64,000 bases of DNA, taken from contig DASXVN010000019.1 in NCBI GenBank assembly GCA_036504235.1, positions 90,471 to 154,470 on the forward strand. Direction: 5' to 3'. This document shows positions 34,350 through 41,663 of this stretch, one piece after another; position 1 is the first letter of the stretch, and every line of letters starts with the position of its first letter. Made by a program: the position numbers and the translations under genes. The notes under the pieces are model-generated. The model was not told the DNA's origin and did no database searches. It saw only the letters and a program-made list of their open reading frames with translations. The stretch is from Zipacnadum sp036504235. Its GTDB lineage: Bacteria; Armatimonadota; Zipacnadia; Zipacnadales; Zipacnadaceae.

Positions 34350-34952
34350 GTGGCACAACGGGGCTTCACGCTGGTAGAGTTGTTGGTGGTCATCGCCCTC
34401 ATTGCCGTGCTGGCGGCGATGCTGTTCCCGGTCTTCGCCGCCGCGCGGGGGAAGGCGCAGCAGATCAAGTGCCTCTCCAACCTGCGGCAACTGGGCCTGG
34501 CGCTGGCCATGTACGTAGGCGACTACGACGACACTTACCCGTATGACGTGAAGCCCCGCGCCCCGGCCGCGCCGGGCGCGGCGCCGGCCTACGATGGCAC
34601 CAACAAGTGGGACGGCTCACCGATCGTCGGCGTGTTGGCGCCGTATGCGCGTTCCGCCGCGCTGCCCTTCTGCCCGGACCATCCGGAGAAGCCCGCCGAT
34701 ATCGGCCCCCTGACCAACTACGAGTTCAACGGCTATCTGGCGCTCAACGACTCGCCTCTAGCCCCCCACGCGGGCCCCGTTCGCACCAGCGACCTCGTGA
34801 ACCCCAGCCAGGTGCTGCTGTTCGAGGACTACAGCAACGCGCCAACCTACCACGCCGGCATGCGCAACTTCGCCCTCAGCGATGGCAGCGCGAAGGCCTA
34901 TCCAGCCAGCCTGCAAGCCGCCCTGCCCTGTCACGCGAAGTGGTGGTATTGA
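34350..34952 (+). CDS. Prepilin-like protein with H-X9-DG domain
   Basis: This 200-residue pseudopilin has the type IV prepilin signal MAQRG|FTLVELL with glutamate at +5, a hydrophobic helix to about residue 30, then NLRQLGLALAMYVGDYDD, typical of the large pseudopilin families of Planctomycetota, Lentisphaerota and Armatimonadota. The C-terminus contains the H-X9-DG processing-associated motif exactly (H168, D178, G179). It starts with GTG 11 bp after the quinoprotein gene, with AGGGG six bases upstream, so the two are co-transcribed. It would be assembled or exported by a PilB/GspE-driven machine such as that at 62.2 kb. Confidence 0.88.
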   Translation: MAQRGFTLVELLVVIALIAVLAAMLFPVFAAARGKAQQIKCLSNLRQLGLALAMYVGDYDDTYPYDVKPRAPAAPGAAPAYDGTNKWDGSPIVGVLAPYARSAALPFCPDHPEKPADIGPLTNYEFNGYLALNDSPLAPHAGPVRTSDLVNPSQVLLFEDYSNAPTYHAGMRNFALSDGSAKAYPASLQAALPCHAKWWY

Positions 34953-34962
34953 TCCCGGCCCG

Positions 34963-35007
34963 CTGACCCAGATGGCGCAGGAGACGGTGGGGTTGATGGG
35001 GAGGTAG
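34963..35007 (+). pseudogene. Short remnant of an ADP-ribosylglycohydrolase 3' end
   Basis: Fifteen codons read LTQMAQETVGLMGR then stop. They match the very end of the gene at 30670-32034 (LNQMAQDTVSLREQR then stop), with an uninterrupted 15-base identity CCAGATGGCGCAGGA. No start or upstream homology is visible, so this is a diverged fragment of a duplicated gene tail, left between the pseudopilin and the restriction-modification pair. Confidence 0.55.
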
Positions 35008-35015
35008 GAGGGGTT

Positions 35016-35030
35016 AGGTATGGTGTCCCC
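35016..35030 (-). repeat. 15-bp inverted repeat, right copy
   Basis: This is the exact reverse complement of 27486-27500. It lies in the 96-bp gap between the pseudopilin and the DUF262-HNH gene. Confidence 0.5.
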
Positions 35031-35048
35031 GGAGTGCCCAGGGGTGCG

Positions 35049-36215
35049 TTATAGATTACCTTTGGCCCGATTGTGGGTTTTGCAGAGCATTTCGCAGTTA
35101 TCCGCCGAGCTGTCGCCGCCCTTGCTCCATGCGGTAACGTGGTCGGCGTCCATCTCGTTCAACTTGTAGATTCTGTTCTTGTTTGCGTCGTGCCCAATCG
35201 CGCACTGCGGACAATTGGACACGCCCTTAGCCTCGGCTGCTTGCGTCTGCTTCGCGTATGCCACTTGCTTTACCTTGTCGTCGAATACCCGAACCACCAA
35301 CAACCTCTCCTGTTTCGAGCCGCCTAAGAGATACTCGAATATCCCTCCGCGCTTCGTCACATACGGATCGGCGACGAGTTTATTCACGTCGGCCCTCATC
35401 TTCTTGGGATCGTAGGACTTGCCGTGGTACAGCTCGTACAGCCTGCCCCACTCCAATCCCTTCATTTCTGGGAGAACGTCGGTAAACACGGCTGAAACCC
35501 ATTCGATTACGCTATTGAAGTAAGTCTTCAACTCAATGATGTTTTCGTCGTTGCGATGCCGGCTCATGTAGCCGCCGATGTTGCCCTTGCTCACCCAGTC
35601 TAGCGCCCGCTCCAAGAACTCCTGCCGGTTGGCGCTGCCCTTGACGTACGCACTCCACTTCTGGATGTTCGCGTTCTGGCTATTGCTGAACTCGGCCTTC
35701 GCAAGCGTCACGAATGGCCCGGAGTAGATGGCGTTCAAGAGCTCTTGGGAGCTGAGGGGCACACCGGCGATGTTGATAGTCTCAAACCACTGCTTGATCT
35801 CGCTCTCCGTGCCCTCGCACTCGTAGATCAGCAATTTCGAGTCCCGAATCCTGGTTTGTTGGTCGGCGGGCAGGCTGTCGAAGTTCTTCGGATTGCCGTT
35901 ATCCATGATCGCGAACTTGTTCGTAACGAACCGACCGATACTGGTGATCCGCTGCTGGCCGTCCAAAACCTCGAACTTGTCCGGGCCGACCGTGTTGAAG
36001 TAGATCAGCCCCAGGGGGTAACCCTTGAGCAGAGAGTGGATTACATCCTGCTCCTTCCTGCCGCCGCCATCAGCATAGATGTAGTTCCGCTGGTATTCCG
36101 GCTGAATGGTGAGCTTTCCGCCCAGCCCGAAGAGACCCTTGCCCTCCAGTTGGTTATACACAAACCCTTCGCAGATGTGGGCGACTGTGATGTCGGTTCT
36201 CAGCGTGGTCTTCAC
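35049..36215 (-). CDS. DUF262 (ParB/Srx-like) protein with C-terminal HNH nuclease domain
   Basis: The 388-residue protein has an N-terminal DUF262 domain with QPEYQRNY (38-45) and the signature DGQQR (85-89), which in GmrS-type proteins is linked to nucleotide-dependent DNA cleavage. A C-terminal HNH/McrA-type finger follows, with CPQC (335/338), DADHV (356-360), CEMLC and HN (381-382). It starts at a GTG overlapping the methylase stop (GTGA), with AGGAGGAA eight bases ahead. As partner of an EcoRI-family adenine methylase it probably supplies the restriction activity. GC in sampled lines is about 50 percent against about 70 percent nearby, suggesting transfer. Confidence 0.85.
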   Translation of the reverse strand: MKTTLRTDITVAHICEGFVYNQLEGKGLFGLGGKLTIQPEYQRNYIYADGGGRKEQDVIHSLLKGYPLGLIYFNTVGPDKFEVLDGQQRITSIGRFVTNKFAIMDNGNPKNFDSLPADQQTRIRDSKLLIYECEGTESEIKQWFETINIAGVPLSSQELLNAIYSGPFVTLAKAEFSNSQNANIQKWSAYVKGSANRQEFLERALDWVSKGNIGGYMSRHRNDENIIELKTYFNSVIEWVSAVFTDVLPEMKGLEWGRLYELYHGKSYDPKKMRADVNKLVADPYVTKRGGIFEYLLGGSKQERLLVVRVFDDKVKQVAYAKQTQAAEAKGVSNCPQCAIGHDANKNRIYKLNEMDADHVTAWSKGGDSSADNCEMLCKTHNRAKGNL

Positions 36216-37477
36216 TTGTTCGTTCCTCCTGCGGGCCGGGTAGGGCGGCGGTGGCGGATGAGGAGTCTCTGATAGAGCGCGACAAAGTACTCCCGGCCCA
36301 CTATGTAGTGAGTTTCACCGACCGGACGCTTGCCAACTTTCATAGCTGGCTGATCGTTCAGTTTTGAGACGATCGACGTTTTCCCATCTTTGCTGACCTG
36401 AGTCTGCATTGGATAGGTCTTGCACGCACCGCCATCCCAGGTCTTCGTTATCCCTATGATCTCGAACTGGTCGGGGTTGTACTTGTCGAGGAAGGTTACG
36501 GGCACGCCCATCATTCCGTCGTAATCGCTGGGGATTTCCTTATAGGTGCCCACCTCGATCGCGTCGTAGTTGTCGTACCGGTCGTAATCGCCCTTGCTCC
36601 TCAGATTCTTGCTGAACTTCAAATTCTCGGCCATGGTCATCAGACGCAAGGGCTGGTGGCGACGGCCATGGTCTAGATTCGTGTACCAGCACGAGGACGA
36701 AACCCGGGCAATCTTTCTGCCCGTCTCCTGGTTTATGTGGTGAAAGAGCTCCCAGTGAGCGGGCACCTCAAAGAACATCCCGACGTTGAAGTTCGTGCAG
36801 CCTAGCCACATCTTGTTGTCCTTGATAAGCGGGAAGATGTCCTTGTAGGTGACCGAATTGGTGTTCCCGATGATCAGGAACTTCTTCCTGTGCTCCATAA
36901 GTTGGGCGACGTACTCGCGGAAGAGGGAGAAGGGCGGGTTGGTGACCACAATGTCCGCCTCTTTCAGGAGCGCGATGCACTCGGGGCTGCGGAAATCGCC
37001 ACCGGGGTAATTGTCGTCTGCTTGCAGGGCTTTCCTGGCGGCCTTGTTCCGCTTGAGGAAAAGCTCGACGTCGGTCACGTTCGCAGCGCCGTCACCGTCC
37101 TCGTCGATCACATGGTCGAGGATAACGGCGAGCGCCTTGGGCTTCTGGCGTTTGCCGTTCCCCTCGCTGTATTCCGGGAACAAGGTGCCTTGGCCGGCGA
37201 TGGGGGAGCCATCGTAGCTGGTGGAGATAAGCTTCTTGAGGCCGAGCTTGTTGAAGTTGGCGGCGAAGTACTTGAAGAAGTTGCTCTCGAAGGGGTCATC
37301 GCAGTTGCAGTAGACGACCTTGCCGCGGAAGGTGTCGGGGTCGAACTCAAGGTAGGCCTCGACCTCTCTCTGGATGTCGACATACTGAGTGTAAAACTCA
37401 TCTTTCTTTGCTGTTCGCGCCTTGCCTAGATTGCTGTTCTTCGCAGTCTGCGCCGTGATGGTCCCCATTTTGCTCAT
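36212..37477 (-). CDS. EcoRI-family N6-adenine DNA methyltransferase
   Basis: This 421-residue protein matches the EcoRI methylase family: SNLGKARTAKKDEFYTQYVDIQREVEAYL by its segments at 15-43, YCNCDDPFESNFFKYF at 56-71, and the catalytic NPPF at 180-183 for N6-adenine methylation of double-stranded DNA. It would protect host sites from the partner nuclease. The ATG at 37477 is chosen because a perfect TATAAT ends six bases before it, which indicates a leaderless mRNA; a GTG further upstream is unlikely. It precedes and overlaps the DUF262-HNH gene, so the modification enzyme is made first. Confidence 0.9.
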   Translation of the reverse strand: MSKMGTITAQTAKNSNLGKARTAKKDEFYTQYVDIQREVEAYLEFDPDTFRGKVVYCNCDDPFESNFFKYFAANFNKLGLKKLISTSYDGSPIAGQGTLFPEYSEGNGKRQKPKALAVILDHVIDEDGDGAANVTDVELFLKRNKAARKALQADDNYPGGDFRSPECIALLKEADIVVTNPPFSLFREYVAQLMEHRKKFLIIGNTNSVTYKDIFPLIKDNKMWLGCTNFNVGMFFEVPAHWELFHHINQETGRKIARVSSSCWYTNLDHGRRHQPLRLMTMAENLKFSKNLRSKGDYDRYDNYDAIEVGTYKEIPSDYDGMMGVPVTFLDKYNPDQFEIIGITKTWDGGACKTYPMQTQVSKDGKTSIVSKLNDQPAMKVGKRPVGETHYIVGREYFVALYQRLLIRHRRPTRPAGGTNK

Positions 37478-37483
37478 AATCAG

Positions 37484-37489
37484 ATTATA
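37484..37489 (-). promoter_or_regulatory. -10 element of a leaderless promoter for the methylase
   Basis: TATAAT on the minus strand is followed by CTGATT and then the methylase ATG, so transcription would begin at or next to the start codon. The -35 region (about 37507-37512) is poor. No ribosome binding site could fit on the transcript. Confidence 0.7.
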
Positions 37490-37531
37490 CGCCACTCTCC
37501 GCAGGAAGTCCTCCCTGCGTTGCCCCTCACC

Positions 37532-37560
37532 TTGACACCGCCGCGAACCTTTACTATCAT
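37532..37560 (+). promoter_or_regulatory. Consensus sigma-70 promoter for a structured RNA / homocysteine operon
   Basis: TTGACA (37532-37537) and TATCAT (37555-37560) are spaced exactly 17 bp on the plus strand. The predicted start is near 37566-37567, at the first base of the closing helix of the downstream structured RNA. Confidence 0.8.
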
Positions 37561-37565
37561 TAGTT

Positions 37566-37713
37566 CGTCAGGTGACTTAGCCATGTTAACCTCAACTCGG
37601 TTCTCTTTCCGCCACTATATGGGCATGCGTTAGCCGCTGGTGTGTCAGCTTCTGCCCGACACACGCAGCGGCTCGCTGGGCAGGCGGGATAGGGACCGAG
37701 TTTTTTCCTGACG
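37566..37713 (+). ncRNA. Unidentified structured RNA or riboswitch-like leader
   Basis: About 148 nt fold into nested helices: P1 37566-37572 with 37707-37713 (7 bp), P2 37594-37601 with 37695-37702 (8 bp), P3 37609-37613 with 37683-37687, and an apical hairpin 37633-37646 with 37658-37672 (14 bp, one bulged G, 11-nt loop). Six T residues follow the 3' arm of P2, so P2 could also act as an intrinsic terminator. Another hairpin, GAGGGG/CCCCTC, lies at 37713-37728. The homocysteine-biosynthesis gene begins 134 bp later. I do not recognise SAM, SAH, cobalamin, TPP or 6S consensus sequences. The rest of the gap to 37846 shows nothing else. Confidence 0.6.
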
Positions 37714-37846
37714 AGGGGTTAGCCCCTCCGCTAGCTGCAACTTCGCCCTCTCCCCCTGTGCTCTACCTTTCGCCTTACCAACACCCTTGTGACTTGTGCT
37801 TGTTGTGCCCCCCGAGCCCGGGAGGGCGCTAAAGGAGAGGATTCCC

Positions 37847-39049
37847 TTGCCTAAGACTTACCAGGAGATCAACGAGAAGATTGCCTCCGGCAAAGTGGTC
37901 GTGGTGACCGCTGAGGAAATGATCGGCATCGTCGCCGAGGATGGCGCCGAGAAGGCCGCCGAGCATGTGGATGTCGTCACCACCGGGACCTTCGGCCCGA
38001 TGTGTTCCAGCGGCGCGTACCTGAACTTCGGGCATAGCAAGCCCCGGATCAAGGTCAGCCGCGCCTGGCTCAACGAGATCAGCGCCTACGGCGGCCTGGC
38101 CGCGGTGGACCTGTACCTGGGCGCGACCGAACTGCCGATCCACGACCCGGAGAACGACCCCTTCCCCGGTGAATTCCGCTACGGCGGGGCCCATGTCATC
38201 AACGACCTGCTGGCCGGCAAAGACGTGCGGCTGCGGGCGGAGGGCTACGGCACCGACTGCTACCCGCGCAAGGAAGTCGACACCTGGATCAACCTGCGCG
38301 ACCTCAACGACGCGGTGCTGTGCAACTTCCGCAACGCGTACCAGAACTACAACTGCGCGGTCAACGCCTTCGCCGAGCGCGACATCTATACGTACATGGG
38401 CGTGCTCAAGCAGGGCTTGGCCAACGCCAACTACTGCTCGGCCGGACAGCTTAGCCCGCTGCTGAACGATCCCTACTACCGGACCATCGGCATCGGCACC
38501 CACATCTGGCTGGGCGGGGGCGAGGGCTACGTGTTCTGGAACGGCACCCAGCACTGCCCGACCGTGGCGCGGCGCGAAAACGGCGTGCCCAAGGGCGGCG
38601 CGGGCACCCTGGCGGTCATCGGCGACCTCAAGCAGATGAGCCCGCGCTGGGTGGTCGGCGTCTCGATGTACGGCTACGGTGTCTCGATGAATGTCGGCAT
38701 CGGCGTGCCCATTCCCATCCTGGACGCCGAGATGGCCCGCTTTACCGCGGTCAAGGACGAGGACATCACCGCGCCGATCGTGGACTATAGCCGCAACTAC
38801 CCGAACATGGAGGGCGGCCCGCTGGGCGAGGTCACTTATGCCGAGTTGCGCTCCGGCGAGATCGAGTTCCAGGGCAAGAAGATTCCCACCGGCTCGCTGT
38901 CGAGCTACGTGCGGGCCCAGGAGATCGCCGAGGACCTCAAGAACCAGATCAAACTGGGCGACTTCCTGCTCACCGAGCCGGCGCGGCTGCTGCCCTCCGC
39001 CGACTCCGGCCTGGGCTTCAAGGCGCTGGTGGAGCGGCCGGTGGAGTAA
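37847..39049 (+). CDS. Homocysteine biosynthesis protein (COG1900/DUF39)
   Basis: The 400-residue protein belongs to the HcyBio family. With a NIL-ferredoxin partner its methanogen homologue is needed for making homocysteine from aspartate semialdehyde and sulfide without the O-acetyl- or O-succinylhomoserine route. The chain shows TTGTFGPMCSSGAYLNFGH with C53 and GYGTDCYPRKEVD with C138, the probable sulfur-handling cysteines, and the glycine-rich GGGEGYVFWNGTQH and GAGTLAVIGDLKQM segments. I start at the TTG at 37847 since AAAGGAGAGG lies just upstream. It is preceded by a strong promoter and structured RNA and followed by the ferredoxin gene. Confidence 0.88.
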   Translation: MPKTYQEINEKIASGKVVVVTAEEMIGIVAEDGAEKAAEHVDVVTTGTFGPMCSSGAYLNFGHSKPRIKVSRAWLNEISAYGGLAAVDLYLGATELPIHDPENDPFPGEFRYGGAHVINDLLAGKDVRLRAEGYGTDCYPRKEVDTWINLRDLNDAVLCNFRNAYQNYNCAVNAFAERDIYTYMGVLKQGLANANYCSAGQLSPLLNDPYYRTIGIGTHIWLGGGEGYVFWNGTQHCPTVARRENGVPKGGAGTLAVIGDLKQMSPRWVVGVSMYGYGVSMNVGIGVPIPILDAEMARFTAVKDEDITAPIVDYSRNYPNMEGGPLGEVTYAELRSGEIEFQGKKIPTGSLSSYVRAQEIAEDLKNQIKLGDFLLTEPARLLPSADSGLGFKALVERPVE

Positions 39050-39073
39050 CGAGGGGAGGCCTCACCCCCCCTG

Positions 39074-39100
39074 CCCCCCTCTCCTTGCAGGAGAGGGGGG
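39074..39100. repeat. CTCTCCC-family hairpin, copy upstream of the ferredoxin gene
   Basis: An 11-bp perfect stem (39074-39084 with 39090-39100) closes a TTGCA loop. The same stem plus its upstream flank CCTCACCCCCCTG recurs after the ferredoxin gene at 39592-39639. Confidence 0.75.
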
Positions 39101-39165
39101 GAGAACGGCCACGGAATCGGGAAGTCGCGTTGCGCGGAAGAATAAGGAACAAGGAGAAAACTAAC

Positions 39166-39573
39166 ATGCCGACTCGCCGAGTCGTGTTTCATTATCCCAA
39201 GCAGATGATTGATGTGCCGATCGTATCCCGGCTGGTGCGGGACTTCAACCTGGAGTTCAACGTCCTGCGCGCCAACATCACCCCCAACGCCGAGGGCGTC
39301 ATGGTGCTGGGGTTGGAGGGTGCCGAGGAAGACCTGCAGCGGGCGCTGGCCTGGGTGGAAGAGCAGGGTGTGACCGTCCAGCCGCTGGAGAAAGACGTGG
39401 TGCGCGAGGACGAGAAGTGCACCGAGTGCGGCGCGTGCCTGACGATCTGCCCCACGCAGGCGCTGTACCGCGAGGTGGCCACCCAGCACGTGTATTTCGA
39501 CTCCGACCGCTGTATCGCGTGCGAACTGTGCGTCCCGGCCTGCCCCCCGCGCGCCATGCGGGTGACGTTCTAG
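39166..39573 (+). CDS. NIL-domain 2[4Fe-4S] ferredoxin, homocysteine synthesis partner
   Basis: This 135-residue protein joins an N-terminal NIL (ACT-like) domain (about 1-75, VPIVSRLVRDFNLEFNVLRA) to a dicluster ferredoxin with cysteines 85, 88, 91, 95 and 116, 119, 122, 126 (CTECGACLTICP and CIACELCVPACPP). It pairs with the COG1900 protein encoded directly upstream, probably giving electrons or handling sulfur for homocysteine formation. AAGGAG precedes the ATG. The gene is bracketed by two copies of the same hairpin repeat. Confidence 0.9.
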   Translation: MPTRRVVFHYPKQMIDVPIVSRLVRDFNLEFNVLRANITPNAEGVMVLGLEGAEEDLQRALAWVEEQGVTVQPLEKDVVREDEKCTECGACLTICPTQALYREVATQHVYFDSDRCIACELCVPACPPRAMRVTF

Positions 39574-39591
39574 GGGAGCCTCACCCCCCTG

Positions 39592-39639
39592 CCCCCCTCT
39601 CCGTGGCGCTCGCCGACGAGCGCCCGCAGGAGAGGGGGG
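39592..39639. repeat. CTCTCCC-family hairpin with a nested insert
   Basis: The outer 11-bp stem (39592-39602 with 39629-39639) is identical to that at 39074-39100. The loop here contains a second perfect hairpin, GGCGCTCG/CGAGCGCC at 39605-39624, so this copy looks like the simple form with an insertion in its loop. Confidence 0.75.
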
Positions 39640-39732
39640 ATTGTCTTTCGCAGCGCCGCCGAACTCCGGTGCCCTGCCGAGTGTCCAACAGGTGCAACGC
39701 GAAACCCCTCGTCCCTTCAAGGAGACCAGACC

Positions 39733-40884
39733 ATGCGGCTTGGTACGCTGACCCTGCTGGCTGCTGTGTTGGCTTGTTTGTCGATGCCCCTCCCCGGCCG
39801 GGCCGCTCCGGAGGCGCCGGGCACGGTCTTGCAGTCCTGGGACTTCGAGCAGGACACCGACGCGTGGATCAGCTTCAACGCCGGCGCCATCATCGGACTG
39901 ACCTCGGTGCAGGCCGATGTCTACCAGGGCACCAGTTCTCTGGAGCTGCAGTACACCTACCAGAACGCCCCTCCCCCGGCCCCACCCCCGGCCGGCGGAG
40001 CCGCCGCCCCGCCGATTGACGGCAGTCTCTTTCACCAACTCCCCCAGGGCGCGGCCGGGATGACCGCCGTGAGTCTGGCGCTGAAGACCTCGTACTCCGT
40101 GAACATAATGGTAGGGCTGATGAAGGCCAACGGCGGCGTGTACCTGGCGCCGATCTTCTCCCCGGCCGGCGAGTGGCGCTCGCACCTGCTGCCCCTGACC
40201 GCCTTCACCCCGCTGGCGGATCATCCCGACCCGGACGGTCGGCTCGACCTCGGAACGATCAACGCGATCGGCTTTTTTGACGCTTCCGGGTTCCTCGGCA
40301 CGCAACTCGGCAAGCTGCCGGTCGCGGGCTTCACGCCGGGTCCCCGGCGGCTGTGGCTGGACGACGTCCGGCTGCTGGCAGCGCCCGCGCCCCCGGCAAC
40401 GGCGGCCAGCGTCGAGCCGGTCGCGGACGGCAGCTTCCGCTTCCTGGTGCTGGGCGGCGAGGACTGGCAGATCGCCCGCGAGGAGGCAGCCGGGGCCCGC
40501 CCCGCCGCCTACCGCCTGAGCTACGCCCTCCCCGCCGGCACGGCCCTGGTGGCTTTCAAGCCGCTGCCGGCCGGACTCCTGGCCGACGCGAAGGGCCTGC
40601 ATCTCTCGATCCGCACCGACCGCAAGCTGGCTTTCGTGGTCGGCGTGGAAGAGCAAGGCAAGGCCCGCTATATGCACCAGGTAACGCTGGAGCCGGGCGC
40701 CGTGGCGACTGAACTGGCGCTCCCCTGGAGCGAGTTCCAACTGGACCCGGCGACCCCGGACGCCGACGGCCAACTAGACCCCGGTCAGCTCACCATCTTC
40801 TCCCTCGCCGACCTCTCGGCGCTGGCCTCCGCCGACAGCCTCAAGACCACCCTGTGGCTGGGGCCGGTCACGATACTGAAGTGA
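39733..40884 (+). CDS. Secreted protein with two carbohydrate-binding-like domains
   Basis: The 383-residue protein has a signal peptide (about 1-24, LTLLAAVLACLSMPLPGRAA). The mature chain contains SWDFEQDTDAWISFNAG...GTSSLELQY, resembling the start of galactose-binding-like jelly-roll domains (CBM/CIA30-type), a proline-rich linker near residue 80, RRLWLDDVRLL closing the first domain, and a second related beta domain ending TLWLGPVTILK. It may bind surface polysaccharide. AAGGAG precedes the ATG. No catalytic residues are evident. Confidence 0.65.
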   Translation: MRLGTLTLLAAVLACLSMPLPGRAAPEAPGTVLQSWDFEQDTDAWISFNAGAIIGLTSVQADVYQGTSSLELQYTYQNAPPPAPPPAGGAAAPPIDGSLFHQLPQGAAGMTAVSLALKTSYSVNIMVGLMKANGGVYLAPIFSPAGEWRSHLLPLTAFTPLADHPDPDGRLDLGTINAIGFFDASGFLGTQLGKLPVAGFTPGPRRLWLDDVRLLAAPAPPATAASVEPVADGSFRFLVLGGEDWQIAREEAAGARPAAYRLSYALPAGTALVAFKPLPAGLLADAKGLHLSIRTDRKLAFVVGVEEQGKARYMHQVTLEPGAVATELALPWSEFQLDPATPDADGQLDPGQLTIFSLADLSALASADSLKTTLWLGPVTILK

Positions 40885-40988
40885 GAAGGCGGGAGTGAGG
40901 CCCGATAGGCACCGTCACTCTCAGGAAGGTCCCCCCACCGCACACGAGGAACCCTTCCGCCGTCAACAGACGGTGGAAGGGGCACCTG

Positions 40989-41663
40989 GTGAGCAAACTC
41001 AAGCTCGGCATTTTCATCTCCGGCAGCGGCAGTAACCTCCAGGCGATCCTCGACGCCTGCGCCGGCGGCCGCTTGGACGCGCAGGTGGCAGTCGTGCTCA
41101 GCAACGACGCGGAGGCCTACGGTCTGGAACGCGCCCGGTTGGCTGGGGTTCCCGCCCTCGCCGTGCCGGCGGGTCGCCGGAGCGGCTCTCCGGAGTGGGA
41201 GGCCGCGGACCGGCGGCACGTGGAGATCCTCCGTGAGCACGAGGTGGACCTGGTCTGCCTGGCCGGGTACATGCGCAAGAGCGGCCCGGGCCTGCTGGCG
41301 GCGTACGCGGGGCGGATTATGAACATCCACCCGGCGCTGCTGCCCAGTTTCGCCGGGGCGCATGGCCAGCGCGACGCCGTGGACTACGGCGTGCGCCTCT
41401 CCGGCTGCACGGTGCACTTTGCCGACGCCGAGTTTGACACCGGCCCGGTCATCATCCAGGCCGCGGTGCCGGTCCTGCCCGGGGACGACGCCGCCAGCCT
41501 GGGCGCCCGCATCCTGGTGCAGGAGCACCGCATCTACCCCCAAGCGATTGCGTGGTACGCCCAGGGACGCCTGACGCTGGAAGGGCGGCGGGTGCGCGTG
41601 ACCAACGCCCGGCCCCCCACGGTCGCGGAAGCCATTATCAGCCCGGGATTGGAGATTTTCTGA
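40989..41663 (+). CDS. purN: Phosphoribosylglycinamide formyltransferase
   Basis: This enzyme of purine synthesis transfers a formyl group from 10-formyl-THF to GAR. The 224-residue protein starts IFISGSGSNLQAI (phosphate-binding loop), carries the catalytic Asn-His-Asp as MNIHPALLPSFAGAHGQ and FDTGPVIIQ, and SGCTVHF between them. GTG start with GGAAGGGG upstream. Its stop overlaps the next gene's ATG by one base (TGATG). No other purine genes are near. Confidence 0.93.
   Translation: MSKLKLGIFISGSGSNLQAILDACAGGRLDAQVAVVLSNDAEAYGLERARLAGVPALAVPAGRRSGSPEWEAADRRHVEILREHEVDLVCLAGYMRKSGPGLLAAYAGRIMNIHPALLPSFAGAHGQRDAVDYGVRLSGCTVHFADAEFDTGPVIIQAAVPVLPGDDAASLGARILVQEHRIYPQAIAWYAQGRLTLEGRRVRVTNARPPTVAEAIISPGLEIF

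Noticed and set aside
34350..34952. Calling the H-X9-DG gene the major type IV pilin
   Set aside because: These proteins occur in large numbers as pseudopilins in several phyla; no pilus cluster is adjacent.
37566..37713. Naming the structured RNA as 6S RNA or a SAM riboswitch
   Set aside because: The overall helix order loosely recalls 6S and the gene context recalls SAM control, but none of the conserved sequences of either class is recognisable.
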